Assembly (NCBI RefSeq): GCF_029893345.1
Contig: NZ_JARXVE010000004.1
Location: forward strand, 124,001-188,000
From: Mycolicibacterium frederiksbergense
GTDB taxonomy: Bacteria; Actinomycetota; Actinomycetes; Mycobacteriales; Mycobacteriaceae
Reading direction: 5' to 3'
DNA: 64,000 nucleotides
Shown here: piece after piece, positions 13,793 to 28,700 of the stretch
Position numbering within the stretch: the first letter of the stretch is position 1
Layout: each line of letters starts with the position of its first letter
Position numbers and translations under genes: made by a program
The notes under the pieces: generated by a model
The model's input: the letters and a program-made list of their open reading frames with translations, nothing else
What the model was told of the DNA's origin: nothing
The model's database searches: none

Positions 13793-16700
13793 GACGGGCC
13801 CTCCGCCTCGGCGGTCATCGCCTCCAGCACCCGGCGCAACCGCTCGATCAGCCGCTCAACACCATTCGTGTCGAAAACATCGGTGCGAAACTCCACTGTT
13901 CCTCCAATCCCGGCAGGTTCACCGGTTTCGCTCCACCGTTCGCCGAGGGCGAATGTCAGGTCCGTGCGCGCGGTTTGGGTGGCCGCGGACATCGGGGTGA
14001 CCCGCACGTCACCCAGCACCAGTCCACCGGCGGGATCGCTGCTGTGCTGCCAGGACAGGTTCTGCCAGGACAAGATCACCTGCACCAACGGGTGATGGGT
14101 CAGCGATCGGGTCGGGTTGAGCCGATCCACCACCAGTTCGAACGGGACATCCTGATGATCGAAGGCGGCCAGGCCGCGCTGACGCACCTGCTCCAGCAAC
14201 TCGGCAAGGGTCGGATCGCCGGCCAGATCCACCCGCAGCACCAACGTGTTGACGAAGAACCCGACCAGATCATCGAGTGCTGGATCATTACGTCCGGCAA
14301 CCGTTATCCCCACCGCCACATCGGAACTGGCGCCGAGTTTGGACAGCAACAAGGCCAGCGCGGCTTGCACCACCATGAAACTGGTCGCATTGTGTTCGCG
14401 AGCCACCTGAGCCACCCGCTGCTGCAACCGCGCCGGCCAATCCACCGCCACACTGGCCCCGCGGTAATCGGCCACCGGCGGATAGGGCCGATCGGTGGGT
14501 AGCTGCAGGCGCTCGGGCAGCCCGGCCAAGGCATCCTGCCAGTAGTTCAACTGCCCGGCGATGCGGCTGCCAGGGTCGGTGAGATCACCCAGATGCTCGC
14601 GCTGCCACAACGCGTAATCGGCATACTGCACCGGCAACGGGGCCCAACCGGGAGCCCGTCCCACCCGCCGGCTGGCATAGGCCGCCCCCAGGTCAGCCAC
14701 CAGCGGGGTCACCGACCAGCCGTCGGCAGCGATATGGTGCACCACCGCCGCCAGCACATGCTCATCCTCGCCCACCCGGAAAAGGGTTGCCCTCAGCGGT
14801 ATTTCGGTAGCTAGGTCAAACGGGTACCGCGCCACCGCGCCGATGGCCTGCTCCAGTCTGTCTGCCGACCAGCCCGCGGTATCAATGACCTGCCAGCACA
14901 AGTGGACCTGTTCGGGCGGCACCACCAGCTGCTGGGGTTCCCCTCCGGACAGGGTGAACAGCGTGCGCAGACTCTCGTGCCGGCCCACCACGTCGGCCAG
15001 CGCTTGACCGAACGCGTCGGCATCCAGGCTCCCACTCAGCCGTAACGCCACTGCCATGTTGTAAACCGGTGAGGGCCCTTGCAACTGTTCGAAGAACCAC
15101 AGCCGCTGCTGGGCATACGACAACGGGATCTGCTGCGGACGTGGCATGACCCGAAGTGGTGGGCAGGCCCCGTCGCTCTGATGCAGCTCCAAGTACTCGG
15201 CGAGCTCTCCGGCGGTAGGCGCGTCGAACAGGTAGCGCACCGGTACTTCCCGGCCCAGTGCCGATTGCAGCCGCGCGCCGACCCGGGTGGCGGTCAACGA
15301 ATCCCCGCCCAGGGCAAAGAAGTTGTCATCGAGCCCGACTTGCTCGAGCCCGAGCACCTCGGCGAACGCATGGGAAATGGCCTTCTCGACCGGAGTCTGC
15401 GGCGCCCGGAAAGCGACGGTGGCAAACACCGGTTCCGGCAACGCCTTACGGTCAGTCTTGCCCGAGGAGGTGAGTGGGAATTCCTCGAGCACCATGATCT
15501 GGGTCGGCACCATGTATTCGGGCAAGCGCTCGGCCAGCCATTGCCGCACCACGTTGACCTTGCTGTTGGCATCGGGATCGTTGGCATACGAGCTGCGTTG
15601 CCGATTTCCGACGGACGGCAGATACAGATCGGTCAGCCCCGAACGATGTCCCTCATCGGTGAGCGCAATGAAGACCGCATCGACTGTGCCGGATTGAGCA
15701 CCCCAGGTGACCGCGACCCGATATCCGGTCGCCTCACCGAGGCGATACAGCTGCTCGGGAGTGGCCGTATCAGCGGCCGTGGGGGCATCGACCGAGGGCA
15801 TGGCCAAGGGCAGGCCGGCGGCCAGGTCCCGTTCGGTGTTCACGTCGGCGATCACGCCGGTACGGGGTATCGCGCTGACCCGCACCATCCCCGGACGTTG
15901 CGATGTCAACTCGGTGTGCAGCCCGCTCAGACCGGCACAGTCTGTCCAGGCCCAGTTCGGTGTATCGGCCAGTGAGCGCACTTGGGTGGGGGTCTTGTGG
16001 ATGACGACGTCGTAGCGGTAGCGGGTCAGCTCATTGTCGGATTCGCCGCGTTTGACCTGGATGTCTACGCCGCCCACCGACGGGTGGTCAGCCGCCCAAG
16101 TGGTGAAAAACTCCGGGGACAGGAGCAATTCGGGATCACCGAGTACCGCGCGCTGAACCCATTGGCGGAGATCGTCGGTGCCGTTGCCGGTACCGCTACG
16201 CGCCAGCGCCACGCCGGTTTGGAACGCGCCCTGCAGACTGTGGTTGCGCACGTCGCCGAGGAACAGTCGGCCACCGGGCGTCAACAGCTCGATGGCCGTG
16301 TCGATCACCTCGGTCAGGTATCCGGCGTTGGGAAAATACTGGATGACCGAGTTGAGAATGATGGTGTCGAAGTAACCCTGCGGGAGCGCCTCGGTGATGT
16401 GCGCGGGCTGGGCCAGTAACTGAACCCGGTCCCGCCACGGGATCTGCAACTGTTCCAGCGTGCGCGCCAGGGTTTCGACAGCCACGGCCGACATGTCGGT
16501 GCCTACATAGCGTTCGCAGTGCGGCGCCACCTGTGTGAGTACCAGCCCGGAACCGGCACCGATCTCCAGTGCCCGCCGTGGTCGCAGAGCAAGGATGCGG
16601 TCCACGGTGGCCGATCGCCACTCCTGCATCTGCTGCAGCGGAATCGGCTCCCCGGTGTAGCTGCTGTTCCATCCCCGGAAGTCACTGCCGAACTCCGGCG

Positions 16701-19700
16701 CCTCGACCTCGGCGTCATACAACTCGTCGTACATCTGCTGCCACTGATCGACGACTTCGACATCGTGATCGGCGGTGCTGGTGTGCTCCAAGGCCACATA
16801 GGCAACCAAATGATCAGCGGTATCGCGGCGATACACCGCCGCGGCGGCCCGGCTGACCTGGGGGCAGGCCAGCAGGGTGTTCTCGATCTCGCCCAGTTCC
16901 AGACGCTGCCCGCGCAGTTTGACCTGCGCATCGGCACGACCGAGGTACTGCAGCGTGCCCGCCGAGGTCCAGCGAACCAGATCGCCGGTGCGATACATCC
17001 GTGTCCCAGCTGCCGGCAAACTTCCAAAGGGGTTGGCCACGAACCGATCTGCGGTCAACTCGGGCCGGTCCACATAACCGCGCGCCACTGCGGGCCCGGC
17101 CAGATACAACTCACCCACCACGCCGACCGGCACCGGGTTCAGCCGGGTATCGAGGACGAGCGCGCACACCCCGGGAATCGGCGCACCGATGTCGACGGGC
17201 CGCCCGGCCGACAACGGCGCCGTACAGGTCGACCAGATGGTGGCCTCGGTCGGTCCGTAGGCGTTGAACATCGCCCGACCCGGCGCCCAGGCGCTGACCA
17301 ACTCGGCCGGGCAGGCCTCCCCGGCGGTGAGCAAGGTTTCCAGCCGCCCGGCCAGAGTCCCCTGATCCAGCGTGGCCAGCACTGTCGGAGTCAGCACCGC
17401 TGCGTCGACCTGCTGATCCTGCACCAAGGCGGTCAGCGCTTCGCCGGCATAGGAATCCGGTGGCGCGATCACAGCCGCTGATGCAGAACCAACCGCCCAG
17501 ATCACCTCGAAGACCGAAGCGTCGAAGGTGGGCGCGGCGACCATTAGTACCCGCGACCGGGTAGACAATCCGAACAGGTCACGTTGTGCAGCAGCCACTC
17601 CCAACAGCCCGGCATGGCTGACCGCCACCCCCTTCGGGGTCCCGGTCGAGCCCGACGTGAAGATCACGTATGCGGCGTCATCCGCGGTCACGACCGCCAA
17701 CCGTTCGGTGTCAGTGATCGGATCCGCACTCCACCTCGACATATCGAGTTCGTCGAGGCGCAGCACGGGACGCGCACCGGCGCCGGCCAGGTCGTCAGTG
17801 CCACAGGTCAGTACGCAGGCGGCCTCGACAGTGGCGAGGATTTTCGCGATCCGTTCCTCCGGATGCGTCCGATCCACCGGTACGTACACCCCACCGGCCT
17901 TGAGCACCGCCCACCACGCGATCACCAACTCCGCAGACCGGCCCATCGCCACACCCACCGCGCGCTCAGGACCCACCCCCGCCGCGATCAGCACCCGCGC
18001 CAATCGGTTGGATGCCTCATCCAGATCCCGATACGACAACTGCCGTGCCCCATCGATGACCGCCGCCGCATCCGGACCGGCGGCCACCGCCGCCGCCAAC
18101 AGCTGCGGCCCCAGCCCAACCGGGGCATCCGCACCAATGCCAGACCAGTTGTGCAGCAACATATCCCGCTCACCGGGATCGAGCAGGCCCACCTCGCCCA
18201 CCACCACCGACGAGTCGGCCACCACGGCCTCGACCATCCGGCCGAACCACTCTACCAACCGCTCGATGCTGGACCGCTCGAACAAATCGGTGGCGTAGGT
18301 CAGCACCCCGGTAGCCATCGGAGTGGTCGGATCCTGGCCGGGCACCTCCCTGATGTCGATATCCAGATCGAACTTGGCGGTGCGGGTGAGCACCGACACC
18401 GGCTCGATGTCGGCTCCGTCCAGCGACACCTCGGGCAGCACATTGTTCTGGAAGATCATCGCCACCTGGAACAGCGGATGATGCGATGTCGAGCGTGCCG
18501 GATTGAGCTTCTCGACGAGCAGCTCAAACGGCACATCCTGATGGCTGTAGGCGTCCAGCGCCTTCTGCCGCACCAGCCCAACGACATCGCTGAACCGCAG
18601 TGCAGAGTTCACTGCCACCCGCAGCACCCAGGTATTGACGAAGAATCCGACCAGATCATCCAGCGCGGCATCCATCCGCCCGGCAATCGGGGTGCCCAAC
18701 GCCACGTCCTCCCCGACTCCGGCCCGGTGCAGTACCACCGCCGTGACTGCCTGCAACACCATCGACGCCGTCGCATGATGTGCGGCCGCTATCGCCTTGA
18801 TTCCGGCCCACAGCTGCGGGGCGATGCGCAGCTCAACCACATCACCGCGGTAACTGGGCACCGGCGGGCGCGGGCGATCAGTCGGCAGCGACACCACCTC
18901 CGGCAGGTCCGCCAACTCCTGCCGCCAATACGCCAGCTGGCCGGCAATACGGCTGTCGGTATCGGCCAGGTCACCAAGATGTGCGCGCTGCCACAGTGTG
19001 TAATCGGCATACTGCACCGGCAGCGGCGCCCAATCCGGGGCCCGATGGTGCAGGCGCGCCTGATACGCCTCGGCCACATCGCGCACCATCGGGGCCATGG
19101 ACCAACCATCAAAGACTATGTGGTGCAAGACAATACCCAGGACGTACTGTTGCGGACCGACCTCGTAGATCTGTGCCCGGATCGGGATCTCGGCCGCGAG
19201 ATCAAACCGGTACCCGGCCAACGCCACCAGCTCACCGGCAACATCGCTTTCCTGGCCGGCCTGCGGAACCGATGTCACTGCCGAGCCCCCGTGCCGCCAC
19301 ATTCCCGCCTGCGCCGGCAACACCTTCTGCAAAGGCACACCGTCAACATCGAGGAATACCGTGCGCAGCGACTCGTGACGGGCGATCACATCATCAAGAG
19401 CCGCACCCAGCGCCTGCACATCCAGCTCGCCGTTGATCCGGAACGCGACGGGCATGTTGTAGGTCGCCACCCCACCTTCGAACCGGTTGAGGAACCACAA
19501 CCGCTGTTGGGCATAGGACAGCGGGATGACGTCCGGCCGCTGTTGCGGGGTCAACGGCGCGCGTCCACCCGAGCCTGCGTCGACGCGGGGTGCCAGTTGG
19601 GCAACGGTGGGGGCATCGAACAAGGTGCGCACCGCAAGTTCAGCGTCGAGGCCGGCATTGACCGCGGCGATCAGCCGCATCGCCGACAACGAATCCCCGC

Positions 19701-22700
19701 CCAGGTCGAAGAACGAATCATCCACCCCGACCCGATCCAGGCCAAGGACCTGGGCATAGATACCGGCCAGGACTTCCTCGAGGGCGGAGGTCGGGGCACG
19801 ATAGCGATCACCATCGGTGTATTCCGGCGTCGGCAAAGCACGCTTGTCCAGCTTCCCGTTGACCGTCAACGGCAACGCCTCCAGCACCACCACCGCCGGG
19901 ACCATGTATGCCGGAAGCCGCTCTGAAAGCACGGTCCGCACCCACGCCGGATCTGCGCTGCCGGTGATGTAGCCGACCAGACGCTTGTCCCCCGGACGGT
20001 CCTCCCGGGCGATCACGACGGCTTGCTGCACCCCAGCCAAACCAGCCAGAACCGTTTGGATTTCGCCGAGTTCGATGCGGTAGCCGCGGATCTTGACCTG
20101 CTCATCGGCACGACCCAGATAGCGCAACTGCCCATCAGCGCCCCAGGACACCAAATCCCCGGTGCGATACATCCGTATTCCGGGTGTCCCGAACGGGCAG
20201 GCCAAGAATCGTGATGCGGTCAGCCCGCCCCGGCGCACATACCCGACCCCGACACCGCGGCCGGCCACATACAACTCACCCATCACACCGTGAGGCACCG
20301 GATGTAACCATTGATCCAAGACGAAAAGCGCCGCACCCGGCACCGGGAAACCAATAGGAACGACACTCGCACCGCCTGCTGCAGCCTTCTTCAACGGGGC
20401 GCTGATCGTGGCATACACCGTGGTCTCGGTCGGACCATACCCGTTGATCATCACCCGGCCCGGGGCCCACTGGTCCACCACCTCGGCGGGACATGCCTCG
20501 GCGGCCACCATCAATGCCGTCGACTCCAAACCCTGCACCGACAGCATGGCCACGGCCGACGGGGTTTGGCTCAGGACGCTGACGTGTTCATCGATCAGAA
20601 GCTGCTGCAATTCCTGCGCAGATCGGGTCACCGATTCCGGTACGACGACCAGGCGGCCACCGTGCAGCAACGCCCCCCAGATCTCCCACACCGAATAGTC
20701 GAAAGCCAACGACGAGCACTGCGCCCATACCTGCCCCGGACCCATCGCCACACCAACGTCAAGGCCGTCAAAAAGCCGCGTCACATTCTGATGAGTGACC
20801 GCAACACCTTTCGGCACACCCGTGGTGCCCGAGGTGTAAATAATGTGGCTGACATCGTCAGGCGCCGGTGCCGGCAGACCCGTGACGGGATATGCGTCAA
20901 TGCGTGGATCATCGACCTCTACCACCGTCGCGCCACGACCAGCCAGCCGTCCAGCCAACGTGGTCGTGGTGACTGCCGCCACCGGCGCAGCATCGGTAAG
21001 CATGAACTCAATCCGGGCATCCGGATGGGCCGGATCAATCGGCACATACGCCGCCCCGGTCTTGAGCACCGCCAGAATCGACACGATCGCCTGAGCCGAC
21101 CGGTTCAACAGCAACGCCACACACCGACCCGGGCCCGCACCGCAGTCAACCAACAAGTGCGCCAACCGGTTCGACGCCTCATCCAACTCCCGGTACGACC
21201 ACGACCGGCCCTCGAAACAGACCGCCAGCGCATCCGGCGCCCGGGTTACCTGCCAGCCGAACAGCTCCGGAATCGACACCTCGACCACCGGCTCGGCCAA
21301 CACGGCCCGATGACCCAACCCATCAAGACGCACACGCTCAGCCGCATCGAGAAGATCCACCGACGACAACAACCGCGACGGATCCGCCGTCATCGCCAGC
21401 AATACCCGCTGCAACCGATCAACCAACGTCTCGATACTGGCCGCATCGAACACGTCGGTACGGAACTCCACCAAACCGCTGATCCCGGCGGGCGCACCAG
21501 AACCGCTGAACCGTTCGGTCAACGAGAACACCAGATCCATCCGGGCAGTTCGGGTTTCCGAGGGCAGCGGCGTGACCTGCACATCACCCAACGCCAATTC
21601 GGATGCCGGGTCGGCACCGAAGTTCTGCCAGGACAACATCACTTGCACGAGTGGGTGATGGGTCAGACTGCGGGCCGGTTTGAGTCGCTCCACCAGAACC
21701 TCGAACGGCACATCCTGGTGTTCCAGTGCGGCCAAGCCGCGTTGACGCACCTGGGTCAGCAGCTCGGCAACGGTGGGATCTCCGCTCAGATCGACGCGCA
21801 GTACCAACGTGTTGACGAAGAACCCAACCAGCTCGTCGAGCGCCGGATCGCTGCGTCCGGCTGTCGCGATCCCCACCGCAACATCGGAGCTGACGCTCAG
21901 CTGAGCCAGCAGCACCGCCAACGCGGTCTGCACCACCATGAAACTGGTCACATTGTGCTCACGTGCCACCCGAGCAACCTGCTGTTGCAACTGCGCCGGC
22001 CACTCCACCGCCACACCGGCGCCCCGGTAATCAGCGACCGGCGGATAGGGCCGATCGGTGGGAAGCTGCAGGCGTTCGGGAAGCCCCGCCAGCGTGTCCT
22101 CCCAATAGGCCAGCTGAGTCGCGATCACGCTGTCGGGATCAGACTCCGAGCCCAACCAATCCTGTTGCCACAGCGTGTAATCCACATACTGCACCGGCAG
22201 CTGAGCCCACTTCGGCGGCCTCCCCGCACACCGACTGGCGTAGGCGGTTCCCAGATCGGCCACCAACGGGGTGATCGACCAACCATCAGCGGCGATATGG
22301 TGCACCACCGCCACCAACACATGCGCATCCTCCGATACCCGGAACAGGGTCGCTCGCAACGGAATCTCGGCGGCCAAGTCAAAGCTGTGCCGTGCGGCCA
22401 CTGCCGCGGCCTGCTCTAGTTGGGCAGCCGGCCACTCACTGGCATCAATGTTCTCCCAGTCCAAATCTGCTTGCTCAGCCGGCACCACGATCTGTTGCGG
22501 AATCCCCTCGACCGCCCGGTATACGGTGCGCAGGCTCTCGTGGCGATCGACTACGTCAGTCAGCGCCTGACCGAGGGCGTCGACATCCAGCTGCCCATCC
22601 AATCGCAATGCGACTGCCATGTTGTAGATCGGTGACGGCCCCTGCAACTGCTCCAAGAACCACAACCGCTGTTGGGCGTAGGACAGCGGGATGACGGCGG

Positions 22701-25700
22701 GACGCTGTTGTGGGGTCAGCGGGTCACGTCCACCCGAGCCTGCGTCGACGCGGGGTGCCAGTTGGGCAACGGTGGGGGCGTCGAACAAGGTGCGCACCAC
22801 CAGATCGGCGTCCAGGCTGGTGTTGATCTCGGCGATCACCCGCATCGCCGACAGCGAATCTCCGCCCAGGTCGAAGAACGAGTCGTCGACCCCGACCCGG
22901 TCCAGGCCAAGGACCTGGGCATAGATACCGGCCAGGACTTCCTCGAGGGCGGAGGTCGGGGCACGATAGCGATCACCATCGGTGTATTCCGGTGCCGGCA
23001 GGGCTCGTTTGTCGAGTTTCCCGTTGACCGTCAACGGCAACGCCTCCAGCACCACCACCGCCGCCGGGACCATGTATGCCGGCAGCCGCTCGGCCAGCAC
23101 GGCCCGCACCCACTCCGGGTCTGCGCTGCCGGTGATGTAGCCGACGAGCCGCTTGTCCCCCGGACGGTCCTCCCGCGCGATCACGACGGCTTGCTGCACC
23201 CCAGCCAAACCAGCCAGCACCGTTTGGATTTCGCCGAGTTCGATGCGATACCCGCGGATCTTGACCTGCTCATCGGCACGCCCGGCATACCGCAACTGCC
23301 CATCAGCACCCCACGACACCAAATCCCCGGTGCGATACATCCGTGCACCGGGCGCACCGAACGGGCAAGGGACGAACCGCGACCCGGTCAACCCCGCCCG
23401 ACGCACATACCCGACCCCGACACCGCGGCCGGCCACATACAACTCACCCACCACACCGTCAGGCACCGGATGTAACCATTGGTCCAGCACGAACAACGCC
23501 GCACCCGGCACCGGGAAACCAATAGGAACGACACTCGCACCGCCTGCTGCAGCCTTCTTCAACGGGGCACTGATCGTGGCATACACCGTGGTCTCGGTCG
23601 GGCCATACCCATTGATCATCGCCCGACCCGCAGACCACCGATCCACCACGTCCGGCGGGCACGGCTCAGCAGCGACCATCAACGCCGCCGACTCCAACCC
23701 CTCCGACGGCAACATTCCCACTGCAGAGGGAGTTTGGCTCAGAACACTTACCCGCTGCTCGACCAGAAGGGCGTGCAGGTCCTGCGGCGAACGCGTCACT
23801 TCCTCAGGCACCACCACCAACCGGCCACCGTGCAGCAGCGCCCCCCAGATCTCCCACACCGAATAGTCGAAGGCCAACGACGCACACTGAGCCCATACCT
23901 GCTCCGGACCCATCGCCACACCCACATCAAGACCGTCAAAAAGCCGCGTCACATTCTGATGAGTGACCGCAACACCTTTCGGCACACCCGTGGTACCCGA
24001 GGTGTAGATGAGGTGGGCCAGGTCATCGGGCGCCGGCATGGGCAGCGGGGTGGCGGGCTGGACCTGGATACCCGGGTCGGCCACGTCCACCACCGGCACA
24101 CCGCATCCGCGAAGTCGCTCGGCCAATCCACCCGAAGTCAGCACCGCCACCGGTGTGGCGTCGGCAAGCATGAACTCAATGCGGGCATCAGGCACCGCCG
24201 GATCCATCGGCAGATACGCCGCTCCCGCCTTCAGCACCGCCAGAACCGCGACTATCGCCTGCGCAGATCGGTTCAGCAGCAATGCCACGCATTCGCCCGC
24301 ACCCGCGCCATACTCAACCAACAAATGCGCCAACCGGTTTGACGCCTCATCCAGAGCCCGATAGGACATCGAGCAGCCATCGAAACTGATCGCCACCGCG
24401 TCCGGGGCACGAGCCACCTGTTGGGCGAACAACCCGGCGATCGACTCCTCGACCACAGACTGCGTCAATACCGCCCGATGCCCCAACCCATCAAGACGCA
24501 CACGCTCGGCGACGTCGAGCACATCCACCGCCGACAACCGCACAGCAGTATCAGCCGTCATCGCCACCAACACCCGCTGCAACCGGTCAACCAACGTCTC
24601 GATACTGGCCGCATCGAACACATCGGTACGGAACTCCACCATTCCGCCGATCCCCGCCCCATCGCCGGTTTCGCTGAAGCATTCGGCTAGGGAGAACACC
24701 AGATCTGTTCGGGCCGTCTTGGTTTCGGCGGCCAGTGGGCTGGCCTGAACATCGCCCAACGCCAGCCCCGCGACCGGACCGCTACTGTTCCAGGGCAGGT
24801 TCTGCCAGGTCACCAGGACCTGTACCAGCGGGTGATGGGTCAGCGATCGGGTCGGGTTGAGCCGCTCCACCAAGGCTTCGAACGGCACGTCCTGATGCTC
24901 GAAGGCGGCCAGACTGCGTGACCGCACCTGGCCCAGCAGCTCGGCAACGGTGGGATCGCCGGACACATCCACCCGCAACACCAACGTGTTGACGAAGAAG
25001 CCCACCAGCTCATCGAGGGCCGGGTCACCACGCCCGGCGGTCGCGATTCCCACTGGCACATCGGAGCTGGCGCTCAGCTGAGACAACAACACCGCCAACG
25101 CGGTCTGCACCACCATGAAACTGGTGACGCTGTGTTCGCGAGCCACCCGCGCCACCTGACGCTGCAACTCCGCCGGCCAATCCACCGCCACACTCGCCCC
25201 GCGATAGTCAGCCACCGGCGGATAAGGCCGATCCGTCGGCAACTCCAACCGCTCCGGCAGACCGGCCAACTCCTGCTCCCAGAAGGCCAACTGCCCGGCG
25301 ATCACACTGGCCGGATCAGACTCCGACCCAAGCCAATCCTGTTGCCACAGCGTGTAGTCCACATACTGCACCGGCAACGGACCCCAGTCGGGAGCCTGCC
25401 CGTCGCACCGGGCGGCATAGGCCGCACCCAGATCCGCCACCAACGGGGCCACCGACCAGCCATCGGCGGCGATGTGGTGCACCACCGCCGCCAGTACGTG
25501 CTCGTCCTCGGCAACCCGGAACAGCATTGCCCGCAAGGGAATCTCACTGGTCAGGTCAAAATTGTGCCGGGCCGCGGCCCCCACGGCCTCTTCGATCCGA
25601 TCCACCGACCAATCGGCGGCGTCAACGACCTGCCAACCGATTTCGGCCTGATCGACGGGCATCACCACCTGCCGGGGCACCCCATCGACCGCCGCGAACA

Positions 25701-28700
25701 ACGTGCGCAGACTTTCCTGACGGGCCACCACATCGGCCAGCGCCAGGCCGAGCGCATCAGCATCCAGATGCCCGGTCAACCGCAGCGCAACCGCCATGTT
25801 GTAGATCGGTGACGGCCCCTGCAACTGTTCCAAGAACCACAGTCGCTGCTGCGCATACGACAAGGGCACCACCGCCGGATGGAGTTGCACCGTCAACGCC
25901 GGCCGGGCCGCATCGCCAAGGTGGCGGTCCAGATAGTCAGCGAGGACCCCCACCTTGGGTGCGTCGAACAGATAATGCACCGGCACATCGCGCCCCAGTG
26001 CCGACTGCAGCCGCGCACACACCCGAATGGCGATCAACGAGTCCCCACCCAGGGCAAAGAAATCGTCATCGAGGCCGACCCGACCGAGGCCGAGTACCTC
26101 GGTGAACACCTCGGCAACGGTCTTTTCGGTCGGCGTCTGCGGCGCCCGGAAGGATGCGGCGACGAACGTCGGTGCCGGCAACGCCTTACGGTCGATCTTG
26201 CCCGAGGAGGTGAGTGGGAATTCCTCGAGCACCATGATCTGGGTCGGCACCATGTACTCGGGCAAGCGCTCGGCCAGCCATTGCCGCACCGCACCGATCT
26301 TCGCGTTGGTATGAGTGTCGTTGGCGTAGCCGCCACGCTGGCGGGCATCGATCGGGGCCAGGTAGAGGTCGGTGAGCGCCGGGACGTGTGCACCGTCGGT
26401 GGCGGCGATGAAAACCGCGTCGACGGTGCCGGGCTGACCGCCCCAGGTCACCGCGACCCGATAGCCGGCCGCCTCACCGAGCCGATACAAATTTTCTGGT
26501 GTTACGGCTCCTTGAGCAGCCGCCGCGGCGTCGGCATGGACCAGGGTCTCGGCGAGCGGTAGCCCGACGGCCAGGGATTGTTCGATGGTCACGTCGGCGA
26601 TCACCCCGGCACGAGGTATCGCGCTGACTCGCACCATCACCGGACGTTGCGATACCAGCTCGGTGCGCAGGCCAGTCAGCCCCGCGCAGTCCGCCCACCC
26701 CCAGGTGAGCGCACCGGCCAGCGAGCACACTTGAGTGGGGGTCTTGTGGATGATGACGTCGTAGCGGTAGCGGGTCAGTTCATTGTCGGATTCGCCGCGT
26801 TTGACCTGGATGTCTACGCCGCCCACCGCCGGGTGATCGGCCGCCCAGGTGGTGAAAAACTCTGGGGACAGCAGTAATTCGTGTTCGCCGAGTACCGCGT
26901 GCTGGACCCGTTGCCGGATCTCGTCGGTGCCGGTGCCGGTGCCGGTGCGCGCCAACGCGATGCCGGTTTGGAATGCGCCCTGCAGGCTGTGGTTGCGGAT
27001 GTCGCCGATGAACAATCCCCCGCCGGGCGCCAGCAGCTCCACTGCCTTGTCGATCACCTCGGTCAGATATGCCGCGCTGGGAAAGTACTGGATCACCGAG
27101 TTGACAATGATGGTGTCGAAATAGCCCTGCGGCAGTTCTTCGGTGATGTGCGCGGGCTGGGCCAGCAGACGAACCCGGTCGCCCCAGGGTTCTCCGGCCA
27201 CGGCAGAGCGCAGCCTGGCAACCGTCGGCGCCGAAAAGTCCGTCCCCCAATACTCCGCGCACGCCGGGGCGATCTGGGCGAGGATCAGCCCCGAGCCCAC
27301 GCCGATCTCCAGCACCCGTCGTGATCGCAGTTCCAGAATCCGATCCACGGCAGCCGAGCGCCACTCCCGCATCTGATCCAGCGGAATCGGCTCCCCGGTG
27401 TAGCTGCTGTTCCAGCCGCGGAAGTCGCTGCCGAACTCTGACACTTCGGGTTCGGCGTCATACAGCTCGTCATAGACGTATTGCCACTGATCGACGGCTT
27501 CGGCCTCGCGATCGGCGGTATTGGCGTGTTCCAGGGCGACGTAGCCGACCAGATGATCGATGCCGGTATCGCTGTGATGCACCGCGGCAGCCGCGCGACT
27601 GACCTGCGGGCAGGCCAGCAGGGTGTTCTCGATCTCGCCCAGTTCCAGACGCTGCCCACGCAGTTTGATCTGAGCATCGTCCCGGCCGAGGTACTGCAGC
27701 GTGCCCGCTGAGGTCCAGCGCACCAGATCGCCGGTGCGATACATCCGTGCCCCGGAGCGCCCAAAGGGACTGGCCACGAAGCGATCCGCGGTGAGCTCGG
27801 CCCGGCCCGCATAACCTCGCGCCAAGACCTGCCCGGCCAGATACAGCTCACCCACCACGCCGACCGGGGCGGGGTGCAGCCTCCCGTCGAGTACCAGCGC
27901 ACACGTGCCAGGAATCGGGGCACCAATCCGCACCGGGTGCCCCGGAGACACCGCGGTGCAGGTAGCCCACACGGTGGTCTCGGTGGGGCCGTAGGCGTTG
28001 AACATCGACCGGCCCGGCGCCCAGGCGGCCACCAACTCCGCCGGGCAGACCTCACCGCCAATGATCAAGGTTTCGAGCCGCCCCTCCAGCCGGGCCCGGT
28101 CCAGCGTCGCCAGCACTGTCGGCGTCATAAATGCCGCGTCCACCCGCTGGCTCTGCAATATCTCGGTCAGTGCATCCCCGGCATAGGAATCCGGTGGGGC
28201 CACCACGAGCGCCGCTCCCGAGGCCACCGCCCACAACCACTCGAGCAACGAGGCGTCGAAGGTCGGCGCAGACACGTTCAACACCCGAGCGTCCGGGCCC
28301 AACCCGAACGGCTCGCGATACGCGGCGGCCACCCCCAGCAGTCCGGCGTGGCTGACCGCCACTCCCTTCGGGGTGCCGGTGGACCCCGAGGTAAAGATCA
28401 CGTATGCGGCGTTGTCAATACCCAACGGGGTCAACCGATCCGCAGCAATGATCGGATCCGCCCTATGTTCCAACAGATTCACTGCATCGAGACGGATGAC
28501 GGGACGACTACCGGCACCGGCAACCGCATCGACATCACAGGTCAGTACGCAAGCTGCCTCGACGGTGTCCAAGACCTTTGCGATCCGTTCGGCCGGGTGA
28601 GCCCGGTCCACCGGCACATACACTCCACCGGCCTTCAGTACCGCCCACCACGCGGTCACCAACTCCGCGCTTCGGTCCAGTGCCACACCCACCGCGCGCT

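Noticed and set aside
17584..22419. Plus-strand open frames of 780 and 702 codons antisense to the 6535-aa NRPS gene
   Set aside because: Same cause: low-complexity His/Arg-rich translations that repeat with the module period. Not genes.
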